Shown here piece after piece: positions 40,347 through 48,262 of a stretch of DNA of 53,481 nt. Positions within the stretch are counted from its first letter, which is position 1; every line of letters starts with the position of its first letter. This stretch comes from Burkholderiaceae bacterium (GTDB lineage Bacteria > Pseudomonadota > Gammaproteobacteria > Burkholderiales > WYBJ01): positions 1 through 53,481 of the forward strand of contig WYBJ01000112.1 of the NCBI GenBank assembly GCA_011525945.1. The letters are read 5' to 3'. Under the pieces are notes generated by a model. The model was not told the DNA's origin, ran no database searches, and saw only the letters and a list, made by a program, of their open reading frames with translations. The position numbers were made by a program, and so were the translations under genes.

Positions 40347-41351
40347 TCAGTGCGCAGCGATTGTGCCGCAGGAATCGGATGGTTGTGACGAAAACGTGAC
40401 GCGACCGGAAATCCGGGCCGCGTGCTCGGCCAAATGCTCCGCGCCAAGGTGCGCATAACGGCGCACCATCTCGGCCGTTTCCCATCCACCCATCTCCTGC
40501 AGTACCTGCATCGGCGTTCCCGACTGGGCATGCCAGCTTGCCCAAGTGTGCCGCAGATCGTGCCAACGAAAATCCTCGATCCCGGCACGTGCAAGGGCTT
40601 TCTGCCAGACTCGGGAGTCCGGGCGCTTCTGACCGGCAAACACCAGCGTCCCGTGACGCCCCGCCTGTTCCTCGAGCACCGCACGAGCATCATCGTTCAG
40701 AGGGACCGCAATCGCGCGTCGAGCCTTGGCCTGATCGGCGTGGATCCAGGCACAACCCCGCTCGCGGTCGACCTGTCGCCACTCCAGCCCCAGCACATTG
40801 CTCATGCGTAACCCCGTCGCCAGGGCGAAGCGCATCGGATTGCGATGGGGTGCCGGAATTGCCGCGATCAACGCGGCAGCCTCCTGCGGCGTGATCCAAC
40901 GCACGCGCCGCTTGGGCTCCGAACGCATGCGCAGGTGTGGCGCACGATCGATCCACCCCCACTCACGCTCTGCAAGGCGCACGAGCGCGCGCAGGAATGC
41001 GACGTATCGATTCGCCGTCGCTGCACCCTTCAACTCCAACAACTGGTCCACCTTGTCCCGGTTGATCTCGTCGATGTACGTGAAATGCTTTCGGAAGAAC
41101 TGAATCGCCGTAGCATCGTTGCGTAGGCTCGCCTTGTGAGCGCGCTCTTTCAGCCACCTCGCGGCAGCTTCATCGAATAAACGCCTGGGTTTTTGACCCA
41201 GACGCTCGATCCTCCACGCCTCCGCTTTCAGTCGGTCGTGAAGTTCTTGCGCGGCCTTCTTGTCAGCTGTGTTAGCAGGTTGTCTAACTCGTCGGCCGCT
41301 CGGTGTGGCGAAGTCAATCCACCACAATCTTCCTCGCTTACGGATGGACAT
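40347..41351 (-). CDS. int: tyrosine-family site-specific integrase
   Basis: A 334-aa tyrosine recombinase with all catalytic residues: R182 in ATGLRMSN, H264 and R267 in WHDLRHTW, W290 in the H/W position and nucleophile Y299 in RRYAHL. The N-terminal region has the short phage-type arm-binding domain (MSIRKRGRLWWIDFATPSG) and a core-binding domain. It points towards the tRNA-Ser and should drive integration and, with the Xis-like protein, excision. Its start lies inside the end of the excisionase gene. Confidence 0.93.
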   Translation of the reverse strand: MSIRKRGRLWWIDFATPSGRRVRQPANTADKKAAQELHDRLKAEAWRIERLGQKPRRLFDEAAARWLKERAHKASLRNDATAIQFFRKHFTYIDEINRDKVDQLLELKGAATANRYVAFLRALVRLAEREWGWIDRAPHLRMRSEPKRRVRWITPQEAAALIAAIPAPHRNPMRFALATGLRMSNVLGLEWRQVDRERGCAWIHADQAKARRAIAVPLNDDARAVLEEQAGRHGTLVFAGQKRPDSRVWQKALARAGIEDFRWHDLRHTWASWHAQSGTPMQVLQEMGGWETAEMVRRYAHLGAEHLAEHAARISGRVTFSSQPSDSCGTIAAH

Positions 41352-41536
41352 GGTGCTGTCTCCTTCCGCGGCGCGGGCCCGCTCGCATTTTGGCGGGTGA
41401 GAGCGTCGCAGTCAAACCGATACAGGCGACCGATCCTCACGTGCTCCACGAACCCTGAGTCGGCCAGACGACGCAAGGTGTTTGGATGGATGCGGAGCAA
41501 TGAAGCCGCTTCTGACGTTGTCAGTAGTCTTGTCAT
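41228..41536 (-). CDS. excisionase/AlpA-like helix-turn-helix protein
   Basis: A 102-aa protein. Residues 1-50 form an HTH_17/MerR-type domain (LLTTSEAASLLRIHPNTLRRL then VRIGRLYRFDCDAL). The remaining 50 residues are polar with no recognisable fold. It probably acts as recombination directionality factor or an AlpA-type regulator. It overlaps the integrase start by 124 nt in another frame; the integrase N-terminus is clearly conserved, so the overlap falls on the tail of this protein. Start ATG 41536 has a GGAG upstream. Confidence 0.75.
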   Translation of the reverse strand: MTRLLTTSEAASLLRIHPNTLRRLADSGFVEHVRIGRLYRFDCDALTRQNASGPAPRKETAPCPSVSEEDCGGLTSPHRAADELDNLLTQLTRRPRKNFTTD

Positions 41537-41906
41537 CGTGGGTTCTCCGCTTCCAGTATTCGAGCGATTGGCGGCCGCGCGCGGGAGTATCCTTGATGGC
41601 CTCGCTATATCGTGCGCAACAATCACGCAATGAAATGGCTTATTCCGCGACAGGAATGTACGGGTTGGGCGAGAAATGGTCGTCCGGGATTCCCCAGGGC
41701 TTCCTTGCGAGCCACTGGTGCGCCTTGGCGCGCACCAGCCGTCGGCTGTGCGCACTCTTCGAGCACGCAGGGAACGCTGCGATTTTGGAGTCGACGGTAA
41801 CGACGTGCCATGCGACGCTATTCGATCATTCTGGGCGCATAGAAGCTTTGCGGTCTCTGGAGCGGCCTCATTGTCCCGAAGCGGATGGCTAGAAATGGGA
41901 CGAGTC
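41537..41906. other. 370-nt region between xis and flhC-like genes
   Basis: I find no convincing gene. It holds an imperfect inverted repeat at 41730-41753 (11 bp on each side with one bulged base), possibly a terminator for the FlhDC-like operon or an operator for xis-int. Confidence 0.4.
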
Positions 41907-42536
41907 CTATCGCGAGTGCCGGGTTCTCGACTGCGCTGCCGCCGCTGCCTGCGCGGCTAGCCTGCGAGCATTGTTACTCATCGAGCAAACCGGACAGGGC
42001 TGTGCGCTGGCCGGCAACGACGCAACGACAAGGTAGGAGATCAAGCAGCTCGGACACTCGCGCCGTCCGAGTTCCGCCCTGGGATCCTGCAGGAAGCCGC
42101 AGCGGGTGAGAAGCGCGAAGCACTGATTGATGTCGAGCTGCTTCACCGCCGCGGATTTCGTCAATGAATCGGTGATCGCGAGGTAAGCGTTGAAAGCGGC
42201 GAGGAGCTGCCAGCCGCGGTGTAGCGGCTGTTCGGTAAGACTCCCGATGCGCTCATAACACCCGAGGAATGCCGCGCACTGTATGTTCCATGCGGCGGAG
42301 GTGTGCCGGCTGCGCAGCGCGAAGAAGCGCGCACTGCCCTGAGCGATCGGGCCCGACGGAGCCGCCACCCCGCGCAGTGTCCGATACAGCACGCGAATTC
42401 TGCGAAGGGGCAGACCCGTGTAGCGGGCGATGAGCCTTGTCTTCGCTCCTGCCATGACAAGCCCGTGGGCGAGCTCGAGGAACTCGCGCTCCCACAGCGA
42501 ATCGGCGGGGTCCGCATCGCGCGGGATGGGATTCAT
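41907..42536 (-). CDS. FlhC-like transcriptional activator (SetC/BisC type)
   Basis: A 209-aa protein matching FlhC along most of its length. The C-terminal zinc site is C-P-S-C-x16-C-P-V-C, the same spacing as the four zinc cysteines of E. coli FlhC. In ICEs such as SXT and ICEclc, FlhC/FlhD-like pairs (SetC/SetD, BisC/BisD) turn on the transfer genes. The ATG at 42536 overlaps the stop of the FlhD-like gene (ATGA), so the two are coupled and likely made as a complex. There is no flagellar gene nearby. Confidence 0.82.
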   Translation of the reverse strand: MNPIPRDADPADSLWEREFLELAHGLVMAGAKTRLIARYTGLPLRRIRVLYRTLRGVAAPSGPIAQGSARFFALRSRHTSAAWNIQCAAFLGCYERIGSLTEQPLHRGWQLLAAFNAYLAITDSLTKSAAVKQLDINQCFALLTRCGFLQDPRAELGRRECPSCLISYLVVASLPASAQPCPVCSMSNNARRLAAQAAAAAQSRTRHSR

Positions 42537-43009
42537 CGCTTCGGCGCAAGGGTCTGGCGCGCGGCAACGAGTGCGGTGGCGTGATGCTTTCCTGCTTGGG
42601 CGTGCAGACGAACGCCACGCCGGAAGGTCTGCAGTGAGAATCGGATCATCGGGCCGGAACACCCGTACGCGAGCCGCTCGAGATCGTGGTCGGAAAGGGT
42701 GCGGAAGAACGCGGCCTGGCGCAGCGTGATGCCCAGTCTCACGAGCGCATCGACGCGAGCCCCGCTATCGTCCATCGAGGCGAGGCGCACCAGGCTCAAG
42801 TAGCGGCGGTTCAACTCCCCGACGCTGAACGCGGTCCAGCGTTCCTCCTTCAGCCGGCAGGAGAGCTGCTTGAGCTCCTCGGCGCTGTGCGCGAGCTGCC
42901 CGATGCAAACCGAGCTGAAGTCGAGATAGGCCGCCTCGTCGCTGCCGAGCTCCCCAAGCCAATGACGCACGATGAGATGATTCAAGCTGCGCAGATCATC
43001 GATCATCAT
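42533..43009 (-). CDS. FlhD-like transcriptional activator (SetD/BisD type)
   Basis: A 158-aa protein. Residues 70-130 (with VRLGITLRQAAFFRTLSDHDLERLA then MIRFSLQTFRRG) align with the C-terminal half of FlhD; the N-terminal half is helical. It is longer than E. coli FlhD (about 116-119 aa). The ATG at 43009 has GGAGG 8 nt upstream. It is first in the operon with the FlhC-like gene. Confidence 0.78.
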   Translation of the reverse strand: MMIDDLRSLNHLIVRHWLGELGSDEAAYLDFSSVCIGQLAHSAEELKQLSCRLKEERWTAFSVGELNRRYLSLVRLASMDDSGARVDALVRLGITLRQAAFFRTLSDHDLERLAYGCSGPMIRFSLQTFRRGVRLHAQAGKHHATALVAARQTLAPKR

Positions 43010-43482
43010 CCGTCCTCCACGGCGTGCGGCTTCACGTGAAACCCGATTGCCGCCGCGTGACACGCAGTACCACGACTGTCCACGATGTACCGCCTCTCCA
43101 GGTATCCCTCGGCTTGTTGAAGCGAATCCCGGAGCAAGCGCTTCAACCCGCGTATGCCCAATCGTGGTCACCTCTGTGTTGTTGGATGCCGTGCATAGTC
43201 TGTGATGGCCGATATGCCGGTGGCAACGCCAGGTATTCGGGTGCCCTCGTTCGATCCCCGAGTACCCGAATCGGGTACTTCTGATCGACCGAAGGGCTAT
43301 GCCGGCGGCGTGCTTGCACCTTGGAAGACCGGACTTCGCTAGCCGCTTCCTGCCTTTTCACGGTCATCCCCTGCGTTCGGCGACGCGATATCGCGATTCC
43401 GAAGCCGAACGAAGCCTGAGAATCGGCCCGCAACCAGCGCGTTGAGCGGGTGCGTTCATTCGCGCCGGTGCCGAGAGGATCG
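43010..43482. promoter_or_regulatory. 473-nt divergent control region with a 19-bp palindrome
   Basis: This region separates the FlhDC-like operon from the parA operon. It contains AGTACCCGA-A-TCGGGTACT at 43261-43279, a perfect palindrome around one base, with a related half-site ATTCGGGT at about 43235-43242. It may be an operator or a ParB-binding site. No gene is convincing here. Confidence 0.5.
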
Positions 43483-44328
43483 ATGATCAAGTTCACGATA
43501 CTGAGCACGAAGGGTGGTGTCGGAAAGACGACGCTCACCGCCAACCTCGGCGCCCTGCTGGCCGATCTCGGATTGCGTGTTCTCCTGGTGGATGCGGACG
43601 TACAGCCCTCGCTCTCGAAGTACTTTCCGCTGGCGGCCGCCAAGCCCGTTGCCGGGCTCACCGACGTGATCGTGCGGGGTGAGGTGACGGACGCGTCGAT
43701 TGCACCCACGATGTATCAGAACCTCGACGTGATCGTCTCCGACGATCCCGAGGGCAACCTCCCGCACTGGCTTCTTCACCGCATCGATCGCGGCTTTCGC
43801 TTGCGGCTCGCATTGCAGTCGCCCGCGGTTGCCCGATCGTACGACTGCGTCCTGATCGATACCTCGGGGGCGATCGGCCCGCTTCAGGATGCGGCAGCGC
43901 TTGCGGCCGACATTCTCATCTCGCCGATCACGCCCGAGATCCTCTCCGCCCGGGAATTCAAGGACGGGACTATGGAGCTTCTCGATCGGCTCGAGCCGAG
44001 CAGCGCGCTCGGTGCCGCGCTCGGGCCGCTGAAGGCGCTCATCTACCGACAGGATCGCACCGCCGACGCGCGCATGATCGCAAGCGGCATCCGGGAGGAT
44101 TTCATCAAGCTCAAGGGCCGGGTCTCGGTTCTCGACACCGTGGTCCCGCACGCGAAGGCCCACAAGGAGGCGGCAACGCTGCGCATGCCCGTGCATCGCC
44201 ATGAGCCCAGGCGCGACGGGGTTACGCCGAGTGCTTACACCGTGATGCATCGGTTGGCGTGGGAGCTGATTCCGAACCTACGGGGAATCTACGCCGATGC
44301 CGTAAGCCAGCGGGAGCGAATGGCGTGA
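43483..44328 (+). CDS. parA: ParA-family partition ATPase
   Basis: A 281-aa ParA/Soj-type ATPase with the deviant Walker A KGGVGKTT at residues 10-17, a DAD switch-I region at 38-40 and Walker B-type VLIDTSG. It should stabilise the excised element together with ParB. Start ATG 43483 has GAGAGG upstream. It begins the plus-strand module and overlaps parB by 4 nt (GTGA). Confidence 0.92.
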   Translation: MIKFTILSTKGGVGKTTLTANLGALLADLGLRVLLVDADVQPSLSKYFPLAAAKPVAGLTDVIVRGEVTDASIAPTMYQNLDVIVSDDPEGNLPHWLLHRIDRGFRLRLALQSPAVARSYDCVLIDTSGAIGPLQDAAALAADILISPITPEILSAREFKDGTMELLDRLEPSSALGAALGPLKALIYRQDRTADARMIASGIREDFIKLKGRVSVLDTVVPHAKAHKEAATLRMPVHRHEPRRDGVTPSAYTVMHRLAWELIPNLRGIYADAVSQRERMA

Positions 44329-45806
44329 TCGACGAGATTTCCGAGGGGAGCGCGCCCTGCGCCCCGGCCGGAATCGCACCCGTCGCCCGCCCGATGCGCA
44401 GCGTCTCGGTCGAAGAGCGGCGCCGACTCGTCGCCGAGTCGCTGCATGTCGGCAATCCCGGCAACAACGCCCGCGACCTGCCCGATCACGCGGATCTGCG
44501 CACCGAGTGCCAGATCGAGCTTTCGGTCGATGACATCTGCCCCTACGAGGGCAACCCGCGACGGGCGAGCAATGCCAAGTTCGCCGAAATCAAGGAATCG
44601 ATCCGGGTAAGCGGCGTTCGCAATCCGCTGACCGTCACGCGCCGCCCCGGGGAGGCGCATTTCATCGTCGAGTCCGGCGGCAACACGCGGCTCATCGCGA
44701 TCCAGCAACTCTGGTCGGAGACCCGCGATGAGCGCTTCCGGAAGCTCGTCCTACTTTACCGGCCCTGGCGCTCCGAAGCTCACGTCCTCACCTCGCACCT
44801 GATCGAGAACGATCAACGGGGCGAGGTGACTTTCTGGGACAAAGCGACAGGGATCGTGACCTTGAAGGCACGGCTCGAAGCGGAGAGGGGCGAAGCGTTC
44901 TCGTTGCGTCAGCTCGAAGAGTCACTGCGCGCCCTGGGACTTTCGGTCAACACCGCGACACTGGCACACTACCTCTTCGCCACCGAAAGGCTTCGCACTC
45001 TCGGCGAGTCGATTCCCGAGCTCTCGGGCCTGGACGTGAAGATCATTCAGCCGCGGCTTAACGCGCTCAAGCGCTATGCGCGCTCGCGCGCGACGCTCGC
45101 CGATGAGGACCTGTACGCGACCGTCTTCGAGCCTGCCTTCCGGCAAATCACCGAGGATTACGCCAAATCCGTGAGCTTCAGTGCCACGGCGGTTTGCGAG
45201 GCGTGCGAGGAAGCGTTGTCGCGTCGCTTCGACGAGCCGGTCGAGCAGTTGCGCCGGGGATTAAACACATTCGTGCGACCGAGCCCGACGCAGGCGGCCC
45301 CGCCGGCGCCGGCGTCGTCGTATCCGGCTACGGCGAATACGATCCGGGCGGGCGAGCGCGTTAGCACTGCCAACGGCACTTCACCCGGGCAACTTCCTCG
45401 CGCCCGCCTGGTCCCGGCGCGCACGCTCGCCGAGACGCGCGATGGCACGGAGGAGAGCCTTGTAGACCGAGTCGTCGCGTTCGCCGCCAAGGCCGGCATC
45501 GACGATTGCGTGCGGCGCGACGCCGCAGCGCCTCTGGGTTACTACCTCGAAGCGCTGCTGACCGCCGATAGGGCGAGTTCAACGCGACATCGTGCGTGGA
45601 ATCTACTCGCTGCGTTAAACGGACAACTCGAAGACACCACATTGGCGCCGTACCCCGACGGCGCCTTCTTCAGTTGGCTAACCGACACGAATGACAACGC
45701 TGCGACGGCGTTCTGGAACCTCTTGTCGCTCGCCAGGGAATCGGAGGTAGCCCGCGAGCGCCCGCGCGCAGCGACGGTCCCCGCCGATGCGCAGCAGGAC
45801 TGCTGA
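44325..45806 (+). CDS. parB: ParB-family protein, ICE PFGI-1 type
   Basis: A 493-aa protein. The ParB/Srx N-terminal domain covers about 55-160 (VSGVRNPLTVTRRPGE, and ESGGNTRLIA as the nucleotide-binding box), with an HTH-like region to about 280. The C-terminal 200 residues contain a Pro/Ala-rich linker and a helical domain found in ICE versions. Chromosomal ParB is shorter (about 290 aa). The GTG start overlaps the parA stop. Confidence 0.88.
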   Translation: MIDEISEGSAPCAPAGIAPVARPMRSVSVEERRRLVAESLHVGNPGNNARDLPDHADLRTECQIELSVDDICPYEGNPRRASNAKFAEIKESIRVSGVRNPLTVTRRPGEAHFIVESGGNTRLIAIQQLWSETRDERFRKLVLLYRPWRSEAHVLTSHLIENDQRGEVTFWDKATGIVTLKARLEAERGEAFSLRQLEESLRALGLSVNTATLAHYLFATERLRTLGESIPELSGLDVKIIQPRLNALKRYARSRATLADEDLYATVFEPAFRQITEDYAKSVSFSATAVCEACEEALSRRFDEPVEQLRRGLNTFVRPSPTQAAPPAPASSYPATANTIRAGERVSTANGTSPGQLPRARLVPARTLAETRDGTEESLVDRVVAFAAKAGIDDCVRRDAAAPLGYYLEALLTADRASSTRHRAWNLLAALNGQLEDTTLAPYPDGAFFSWLTDTNDNAATAFWNLLSLARESEVARERPRAATVPADAQQDC

Positions 45807-46348
45807 TGCTTCCCCTCGTGGATGCACAGGTCCGCCTCGTTCTCTTGAGCCATGTCGCGATGCAGCTTGCCGACGCGCGACCGGGCGATCTGCAAGCCGC
45901 AGGGATCGAGCACGACCAGCTCGTGCGCTTACGGCAACTGTCCGCGCTCGAGCTCAACCGGCTCGCTGCGATGCGTGACCTGACGATCAGCATCGCCGTC
46001 GATACCGCCGCCCTGAAGGCGGGGCTACGGGCGGTCGGGCTGCTCAACGAGGCCAAAGCGCTGGAGACCTACTTCATCCGTCACGGCGCCTCGTGGCAGC
46101 TCGTGAGCGCGCTCTTCAAGGTGAGGCGCAAGGTCACGCTCAAGCGCCGCCGGGAATTGGGCGCCTGGAGACCCGCGGGTCACGTTCCGCGACCCGACTA
46201 CGCCACGCGCGAGCGGATCTATCGCGCATGGCTCGGTATCGACGATCCCAGTCCTCGCGTGCGCTACTACCGGTTGCACCAGGCGTTCGCACAGTTGCCG
46301 ATCGCGGCACTCGAAGCCGTGGTGCGGGAATTCGAGGCCGAGCGGTGA
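45806..46348 (+). CDS. DUF2857 domain protein
   Basis: A 180-aa ICE protein of the DUF2857 family, of unknown function, with a helix-turn-helix-like C-terminal half (EAKALETYFIRHGASWQLVSALFKV). Its start codon overlaps the parB stop by one base (TGATG). Order parB - DUF2857 - replication protein is standard in this ICE group. Confidence 0.84.
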   Translation: MLPLVDAQVRLVLLSHVAMQLADARPGDLQAAGIEHDQLVRLRQLSALELNRLAAMRDLTISIAVDTAALKAGLRAVGLLNEAKALETYFIRHGASWQLVSALFKVRRKVTLKRRRELGAWRPAGHVPRPDYATRERIYRAWLGIDDPSPRVRYYRLHQAFAQLPIAALEAVVREFEAER

Positions 46349-46722
46349 ACGCGCACCTCGCCCCAGACGCCGCGATCACCTCCGAGCTGCTGCTCGAGGT
46401 CTTCGATCTTCCGGTGAGCTTCCATCGCTGCCTCGTTCCCATCACGGGCGGCGTTACAGCCGCCCTGATGCTCTCGCAGGCGATCTGGACGACGCAGTCC
46501 CTCGATCAATCGGCCGGCGGCTGGTTCGTCCGCTCCCAGGACGAGTGGCGCGAGGAGACCGGACTTTCACGTTGGGAGCAGGAAACGGCACGACGTGCCT
46601 TGCGCAGTGCCGGGTTTCTCGAGGAGCGCCGTATCGGCATTCCGGCGAAGCTCTGGTTTCGCGTGTGCCCAGCGACGATCGGGCAGGCCTTGCGGGCCCA
46701 CGCCGTGTCGGTCCCACGGTAA
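46345..46722 (+). CDS. short winged-helix protein, one STY4528-like domain
   Basis: A 125-aa protein that is a single copy of the domain found twice in the next gene. It shares LMLSQAIW, GGWFVRSQDEWREETGLSR, EQETARRALR and ERRIGIPAKLWFR with it. The fold is probably a winged helix of the replication-initiator kind. The GTG start (46345) overlaps the DUF2857 stop (GTGA). It may have arisen by duplication from the adjacent replication gene. Confidence 0.78.
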   Translation: MNAHLAPDAAITSELLLEVFDLPVSFHRCLVPITGGVTAALMLSQAIWTTQSLDQSAGGWFVRSQDEWREETGLSRWEQETARRALRSAGFLEERRIGIPAKLWFRVCPATIGQALRAHAVSVPR

Positions 46723-46740
46723 CCGTGTGCAGGGCCAGGC

Positions 46741-48162
46741 GTGAGCGGCTTCGCACGAGACCGAAATGGTGACCACCAGACATGGGCACCGCATCGCGAG
46801 GAGCGCGCGCTCGCGGTTATCTGGCCACTCCTCGGCCGGCATGTCGCGTTTCATCGCCGGCTCGTCGATCTCACCGCGAACGTGAAGGCCGCACTCATGC
46901 TTTCGCAGTCGATCTACTGGACCCGCCACGGACGCGATATCGCAAAGACCGGAGGCTGGTTCCAGAAGACCGACGAGCAGTGGGAGATGGAAACGGGCCT
47001 CTCGCGAAAGGAACAGGCCTCGGCGCGCGCCGTGCTGCGCGAGCTATCGATACTCCAAGAACGGCGCCTCGGGGTGCCCGCCAAGCTTCACTTCCGGCTC
47101 CTTGTCGACCGGCTCGGTGCCCTGCTGTCCGACCAGATCGGAAGCGCGGCGTCGCGTCTCGACTGGTCCGATGCGTCCGTCGTCGCGGAGCTTCTCGGAC
47201 CCTCGCTCGCCTTCCACCGCACGCTCGCCGGCATCGCAGGTGGGATCCATGCGGGTCTGATGCTGTCGCGTGCGCTCCACCTGACAAGGCTTCAGCGCAA
47301 ACGCCGGCTCGATGCATGGGTCTGCAACGCGCAGGTGAGTTGGTTTGAGGAAATCGGCCTCACGCGCCGCGAGCAGGAAACGGCACGTCGAGACCTTACG
47401 CGCACCGGCGTCTGGGAGGAGACACTCGTCGGAATTCCGCCCCGCCTCATGGCACGGATTCGACTCGATTGCCTGCTTTCACGCCTCGTCGACGGCGTGC
47501 CCACGGCCCAAGACGCAAATGCAACGCTTCCCGAACCAGCGTGTGGTTTTCCCACGGACAGTTCTTCACGAAACGGCACTTCAAGCCTGCGGGAATCCCA
47601 CATCCTTGTCTTGCCGAAACCGCCAAATCAGATTCGCCGAAACCGCCATCACAGTTTCGACGAAAGCGCCAACCTGCATATAGAAAGGAGTACAAGTGTT
47701 TCAGTACAACCACTGAACGCACCGAATGCGCCTCGCGTCGATACGGGTGCGATGCGTGGTGGTGATCTGATCTATCCAGATCAACTCCTCCCCGAGGAAC
47801 GAACCGCGGCGGCTTGTCTACTTCGCCATCGGGGCGATGAAGCCCAGATGCTTCTCGATGAGCTGAGCGGCCGTCTTCAGGCGAGGTCGGTCCGCATCAG
47901 CCCCGTTGCTTACCTGCGCGGTCTCGTTGCCCGGGCAGATGGCGGGACTTTCATTCCAGAGCTGGGACCGCGCGTCGCGGCGGCTCGGCGCCGCCGCGAA
48001 GAAGCGCGCGCCCTGCGCCAGCAAGACGCGGCCGAGGTACAGCGGCTCGCCGCCGAGCGTGCGACTCCCGAGTATCAGGCCAAGATCGCGGCGCGCCGTG
48101 ACGATATCCGGCGACTGCTCGACGCGATGAAGTCGGCAAACCGATCAGGAGAGCCGTCATGA
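46741..48162 (+). CDS. STY4528-like ICE replication protein with two winged-helix repeats
   Basis: A 473-aa protein. Two homologous domains (about 28-130 and 148-250) are followed by a low-complexity linker (about 265-335) and a C-terminal region with SPVAYLRGLVARADGGTF, typical of the STY4528 family. A basic tail follows. In the family the protein is annotated as a pathogenicity-island replication protein. GTG 46741 is the start. The second domain differs at several positions kept in the first, such as YWT. Confidence 0.84.
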   Translation: MSGFARDRNGDHQTWAPHREERALAVIWPLLGRHVAFHRRLVDLTANVKAALMLSQSIYWTRHGRDIAKTGGWFQKTDEQWEMETGLSRKEQASARAVLRELSILQERRLGVPAKLHFRLLVDRLGALLSDQIGSAASRLDWSDASVVAELLGPSLAFHRTLAGIAGGIHAGLMLSRALHLTRLQRKRRLDAWVCNAQVSWFEEIGLTRREQETARRDLTRTGVWEETLVGIPPRLMARIRLDCLLSRLVDGVPTAQDANATLPEPACGFPTDSSSRNGTSSLRESHILVLPKPPNQIRRNRHHSFDESANLHIERSTSVSVQPLNAPNAPRVDTGAMRGGDLIYPDQLLPEERTAAACLLRHRGDEAQMLLDELSGRLQARSVRISPVAYLRGLVARADGGTFIPELGPRVAAARRRREEARALRQQDAAEVQRLAAERATPEYQAKIAARRDDIRRLLDAMKSANRSGEPS

Positions 48163-48262
48163 TCGCACCCCGGTCAGCGGGCTCCCCTCGTGTTAGCACG
48201 GCTAACGACGGGTGCTGCCGCTCCCCCTTTCCGATCAGCCCTCTTCGCCTTTGGAGTTTGCC
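48163..48262 (+). other. leader of the PFL_4669-like gene with a 6-bp hairpin
   Basis: GTTAGC (48192-48197) and GCTAAC (48201-48206) form a perfect stem with a 3-nt loop. Unlike the leaders after 50191, no segment here complements the ribosome-binding site. Confidence 0.3.

Noticed and set aside
40222..40566. Reading frame antisense to the tRNA-Ser with the stretch GGEGGIRTHVPGF
   Set aside because: This is the well-known spurious translation of the reverse strand of a tRNA-Ser, often annotated by mistake as protein.
41482..41892. 136-codon plus-strand frame in the gap before the FlhC-like gene
   Set aside because: No ribosome site, no family features, and it is antisense to the xis start at one end.
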